A DNA stretch of 64,000 nt, from positions 186,001-250,000 of the forward strand of contig NZ_JYKA01000001.1 of the NCBI RefSeq assembly GCF_001676875.1. Reading direction: 5' to 3'. The stretch comes from Chromobacterium subtsugae (GTDB lineage: Bacteria > Pseudomonadota > Gammaproteobacteria > Burkholderiales > Chromobacteriaceae). Below, one piece after another: positions 62,124-64,000 of this stretch. A program made the position numbers and the translations under genes. Within the stretch, counting starts at the first letter, position 1. The number at the start of each line of letters is the position of its first letter. Under the pieces are notes generated by a model. It saw only the letters and a list, made by a program, of their open reading frames with translations. It was not told the DNA's origin and did not search any database.

Positions 62124-62689
62124 TGCGGCTATTGCGCTCCCACCGGCTGTTCCCCGTGCTGCTGATCGGCCTCACCGCCATGCTCACCCTGTGGCTGGAC
62201 CAGATTTCGCGCTGGGACACCCGCCACCGCGAGCTGGACCCGGACAAGCCCGAATACGTGGCGGAAAACCTGGTCGCCACCCATTTCGACCTGCAAGGCA
62301 AGATCGCCGACCGGCTGATCGCCACCCGCATGTGGCAGTATCCGAGCAAACCGGACGCCTATTTCGAAAACCCCGACCTGTACCAATACCAGCAAGGGGC
62401 GCTGCAATACCACGTCTTCGGCGAGTCCGGCCGCTACAACAACAAGAACCAGCAGGCTTTCTTCGACAAGAAAGTCACCCTGATCAAACCCGCAGACAGC
62501 AAGCAGCCCGAAACCCGGCTGGAAAGCAGCGTGATGCTGGTGGACTCCGCCAAGCACATCGCCAGCACCAAGGCGCCGTCGGTGGTCTACCATGGCAAGT
62601 CGGTGGCCCACTCCATCGGCTTCGTCTACCAGCAACCGCTGGGCCTGCTCAACCTGCTGTCCACCACCAAGATCATCTATGCCAAATAA
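62120..62689 (+). CDS. lptC: LPS export protein LptC
   Basis: LptC is the bitopic inner-membrane link that takes LPS from LptB2FG to LptA. The 189-residue protein has one N-terminal helix (LFPVLLIGLTAMLTLWLDQ) and a jellyroll in the periplasm (DKPEYVAENLVATHFDLQGKIADRL, YNNKNQQAFFDKKVTLIKP, LLNLLSTTKIIY). Its start overlaps kdsC (ATGA) and its end overlaps lptA by 8 bp. Confidence 0.92.
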   Translation: MMRLLRSHRLFPVLLIGLTAMLTLWLDQISRWDTRHRELDPDKPEYVAENLVATHFDLQGKIADRLIATRMWQYPSKPDAYFENPDLYQYQQGALQYHVFGESGRYNNKNQQAFFDKKVTLIKPADSKQPETRLESSVMLVDSAKHIASTKAPSVVYHGKSVAHSIGFVYQQPLGLLNLLSTTKIIYAK

Positions 62690-63233
62690 GACCCGCATCC
62701 TGCTGGCCAGCCTGCTGCTGGCGGCTTCCGCCCTGACGCACGCCGAACAGGCCGACAGCACCAAGCCCATGGAAATCACCAGCGACAACGGCTGCACCAT
62801 GGACCAGATCAAAGGCGTATCCACCTGCGAAGGCAATGTGGTGGTGATCCAGGGCACCCTGCGGCTGAACGCCGACAAGGTGGTAGCCACCCAGGACAAG
62901 CAAGGCAACCAGACGCTGCAGGCCACCGGCCGCATCGTCACCTTCCGCCAGAAGATGGACAACAACGGCGGCTGGGTGGAGGGCCAGGCCAGCAAGCTCG
63001 ACTACAGCAGCGCCGGCCACTTGGCCGTGCTCACCGGCAACGCCCGCGTCAAGCGCAACGGCGATCTCGCCATCGGCAACGTGATCAGCTACGACACCCG
63101 CAGCGAAACCTATCAGGTGCAGGGCGGCGGCGCCGGCAATGCCGGCAAGGGCCGCACCACCGTGATCCTGCAGCCCAAGAACGCAGCCTCGCAGCCCGCG
63201 GCGGCCAAGCCGGCCGGAGCCGCCAAACCATGA
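62682..63233 (+). CDS. lptA: LPS transport periplasmic protein LptA
   Basis: LptA bridges the periplasm for LPS. The 183-residue precursor has a signal peptide ([21 protein letters not shown]). The OstA jellyroll follows: [40 protein letters not shown] in outline, [34 protein letters not shown] in outline. Two Cys residues (NGCTMD, STCEGN) lie in the first strands and could form a disulfide. The tail is Pro/Ala/Lys-rich. The ATG at 62682 is inside lptC; upstream frame is lptC shadow. Confidence 0.93.
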   Translation, partial: PNKTRILLASLLLAASALTHAEQADSTKPMEITSDNGCTMDQIKGVSTCEGNVVVIQGTLRLNADKVVATQDKQGNQTLQATGRIVTFRQKMDNNGGWVEGQASKLDYSSAGHLAVLTGNARVKRNGDLAIGNVISYDTRSETYQVQGGGAGNAGKGRTTVILQPKNAASQPAAAKPAGAAKP

Positions 63234-63964
63234 ACATGAAGCACAGCGTACTCACCATCTCCCGCCTGAAGAAGCGCTTCAAGAAGCGCACTGTGGTCAA
63301 GGATGTGTCCCTGCAGATCGAAAGCGGCGAAGTCGTCGGCCTGCTCGGCCCCAACGGCGCCGGCAAAACCACCAGTTTTTACATGATCGTCGGCCTGGTC
63401 GGCGCCGACGACGGCGACATCAGGCTGGACGACGCTTCCATCACCCGCTACCCGATCCACCAGCGCGCGCAGCTGGGCCTCGGCTATCTGCCGCAGGAAG
63501 CATCGATCTTCCGCCGCATGACGGTGGAGGAAAACATCGCGTCCATCCTGGAGATCTCCGGCCGCAAGGGCAAGGAGCTGGAAAAAGAGCTGGACCTGCT
63601 GCTGGACGATCTCAACATCGCCCACCTGCGCGACAGCAACGCCTTGTCGCTGTCCGGCGGCGAGCGGCGCCGGGTGGAAATCGCCCGCGTGCTGGCCACC
63701 CGCCCGCGCTTCATCCTGCTGGACGAGCCGTTCGCCGGCGTCGATCCGATCGCGGTGATCGACATCCAGAAGATCATCTCCTTCCTGAAGGGCCGCGGCA
63801 TCGGCGTGCTGATCACCGACCACAATGTCCGCGAAACGCTGCGCATCTGCGACCGCGCCTACATCATCAGCGACGGCTCGGTGCTGGCCTCCGGCGAGCC
63901 GGAAGAGCTGGTCAACAACGAAAGAGTGCGCGAGGTCTACCTCGGCGAGCATTTCCACCTGTAA
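63230..63964 (+). CDS. lptB: LPS export ABC transporter ATP-binding protein LptB
   Basis: LptB is the ATPase that drives LPS extraction. The 244-residue protein has Walker [15 protein letters not shown]-loop [21 protein letters not shown], signature [16 protein letters not shown], Walker [17 protein letters not shown] and H-loop [10 protein letters not shown]. It overlaps lptA by 4 bp (ATGA) and is followed 3 bp later by rpoN, the usual arrangement in betaproteobacteria. Confidence 0.97.
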   Translation: MNMKHSVLTISRLKKRFKKRTVVKDVSLQIESGEVVGLLGPNGAGKTTSFYMIVGLVGADDGDIRLDDASITRYPIHQRAQLGLGYLPQEASIFRRMTVEENIASILEISGRKGKELEKELDLLLDDLNIAHLRDSNALSLSGGERRRVEIARVLATRPRFILLDEPFAGVDPIAVIDIQKIISFLKGRGIGVLITDHNVRETLRICDRAYIISDGSVLASGEPEELVNNERVREVYLGEHFHL

Positions 63965-63967
63965 GCG

Positions 63968-64000
63968 ATGAAACAGGCCCTTCAGCTCAAGGTATCGCAA
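63968..64000 (+). CDS. rpoN: RNA polymerase sigma-54 factor RpoN, N-terminal fragment
   Basis: An ATG 3 bp after the lptB stop begins the frame MKQALQLKVSQ, cut by the window end. This is the standard RpoN start (Met-Lys-x-x-Leu-Gln-Leu-Lys-x-Ser-Gln, the Gln-rich activator-interacting region I). Position after lptB is the conserved one. Only 11 codons are visible. Confidence 0.85.
   Translation, partial: MKQALQLKVSQ

Noticed and set aside
1-64000. CRISPR arrays, insertion sequences, prophage and rRNA genes
   Set aside because: No regularly spaced repeats, transposase or integrase genes, phage structural genes or rRNA sequences were seen.

Overview
The window is GC-rich chromosomal DNA of a violacein-producing betaproteobacterium, almost certainly Chromobacterium (Chromobacteriaceae, Neisseriales). 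The main reason is a complete vioABCDE operon on the minus strand (1845-9166). Acetate-use genes, a quorum-type chitinase and a kdsD-kdsC-lptCAB-rpoN block fit this placement. Recalled family lengths (VioE 191 aa, VioA 418 aa in C. violaceum) differ slightly from those here (196 and 419 aa), so this may be a sister species of C. violaceum; that is inference.

Layout. At 1-540 the start of a minus-strand gene leaves the window, preceded by a 26-codon ORF with a strong ribosome binding site; together they look like the front of an uncharacterised RiPP-type cluster. A lipocalin-like gene (920-1759) converges on vioE. The vio operon ends in a strong terminator, begins with a roughly 240-nt leader carrying two GC hairpins, and has a LuxR-type (CviR-like) box overlapping the end of a secreted sphingomyelinase gene. 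Next come a nonsense-mutated small membrane protein gene, a cytochrome b561-YceI-YceI operon, a methyltransferase, the acetate block (DUF485-actP-acs), an outer-membrane SphA-like protein, a tautomerase/DUF4865/carboxymuconolactone cluster with a divergent LysR, rnfB-nth-degP, and an amino acid permease.

From 28.9 to 36.3 kb lies a trehalose system (LamB-type porin, treC, treB, treR). The repressor is separated from treB by about 1.3 kb of palindromic repeats and one AT-rich orphan gene. Then follow malate synthase with a divergent LysR, assorted single genes (SIMPL, GST, DUF1345, 2OG dioxygenase, periplasmic binding protein, glycosyltransferase), and a probable four-gene membrane operon hflK-hflC-NRAMP-like-TerC facing away from another SPFH protein. 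A GH18 chitinase has an upstream box and -10 spacing identical to those proposed for vioA. SgrR, tRNA-Gly(CCC) and AsmA follow. A KefB-type antiporter gene carries a 67-bp tandem duplication that shifts its reading frame. The window ends with the Kdo/LPS-transport operon and the first codons of rpoN.

The most notable points are the leading peptide/RRE-like gene pair, the matched vioA and chitinase promoter architecture, the frameshifting duplication in the antiporter gene, and the HflKC-NRAMP-TerC operon.
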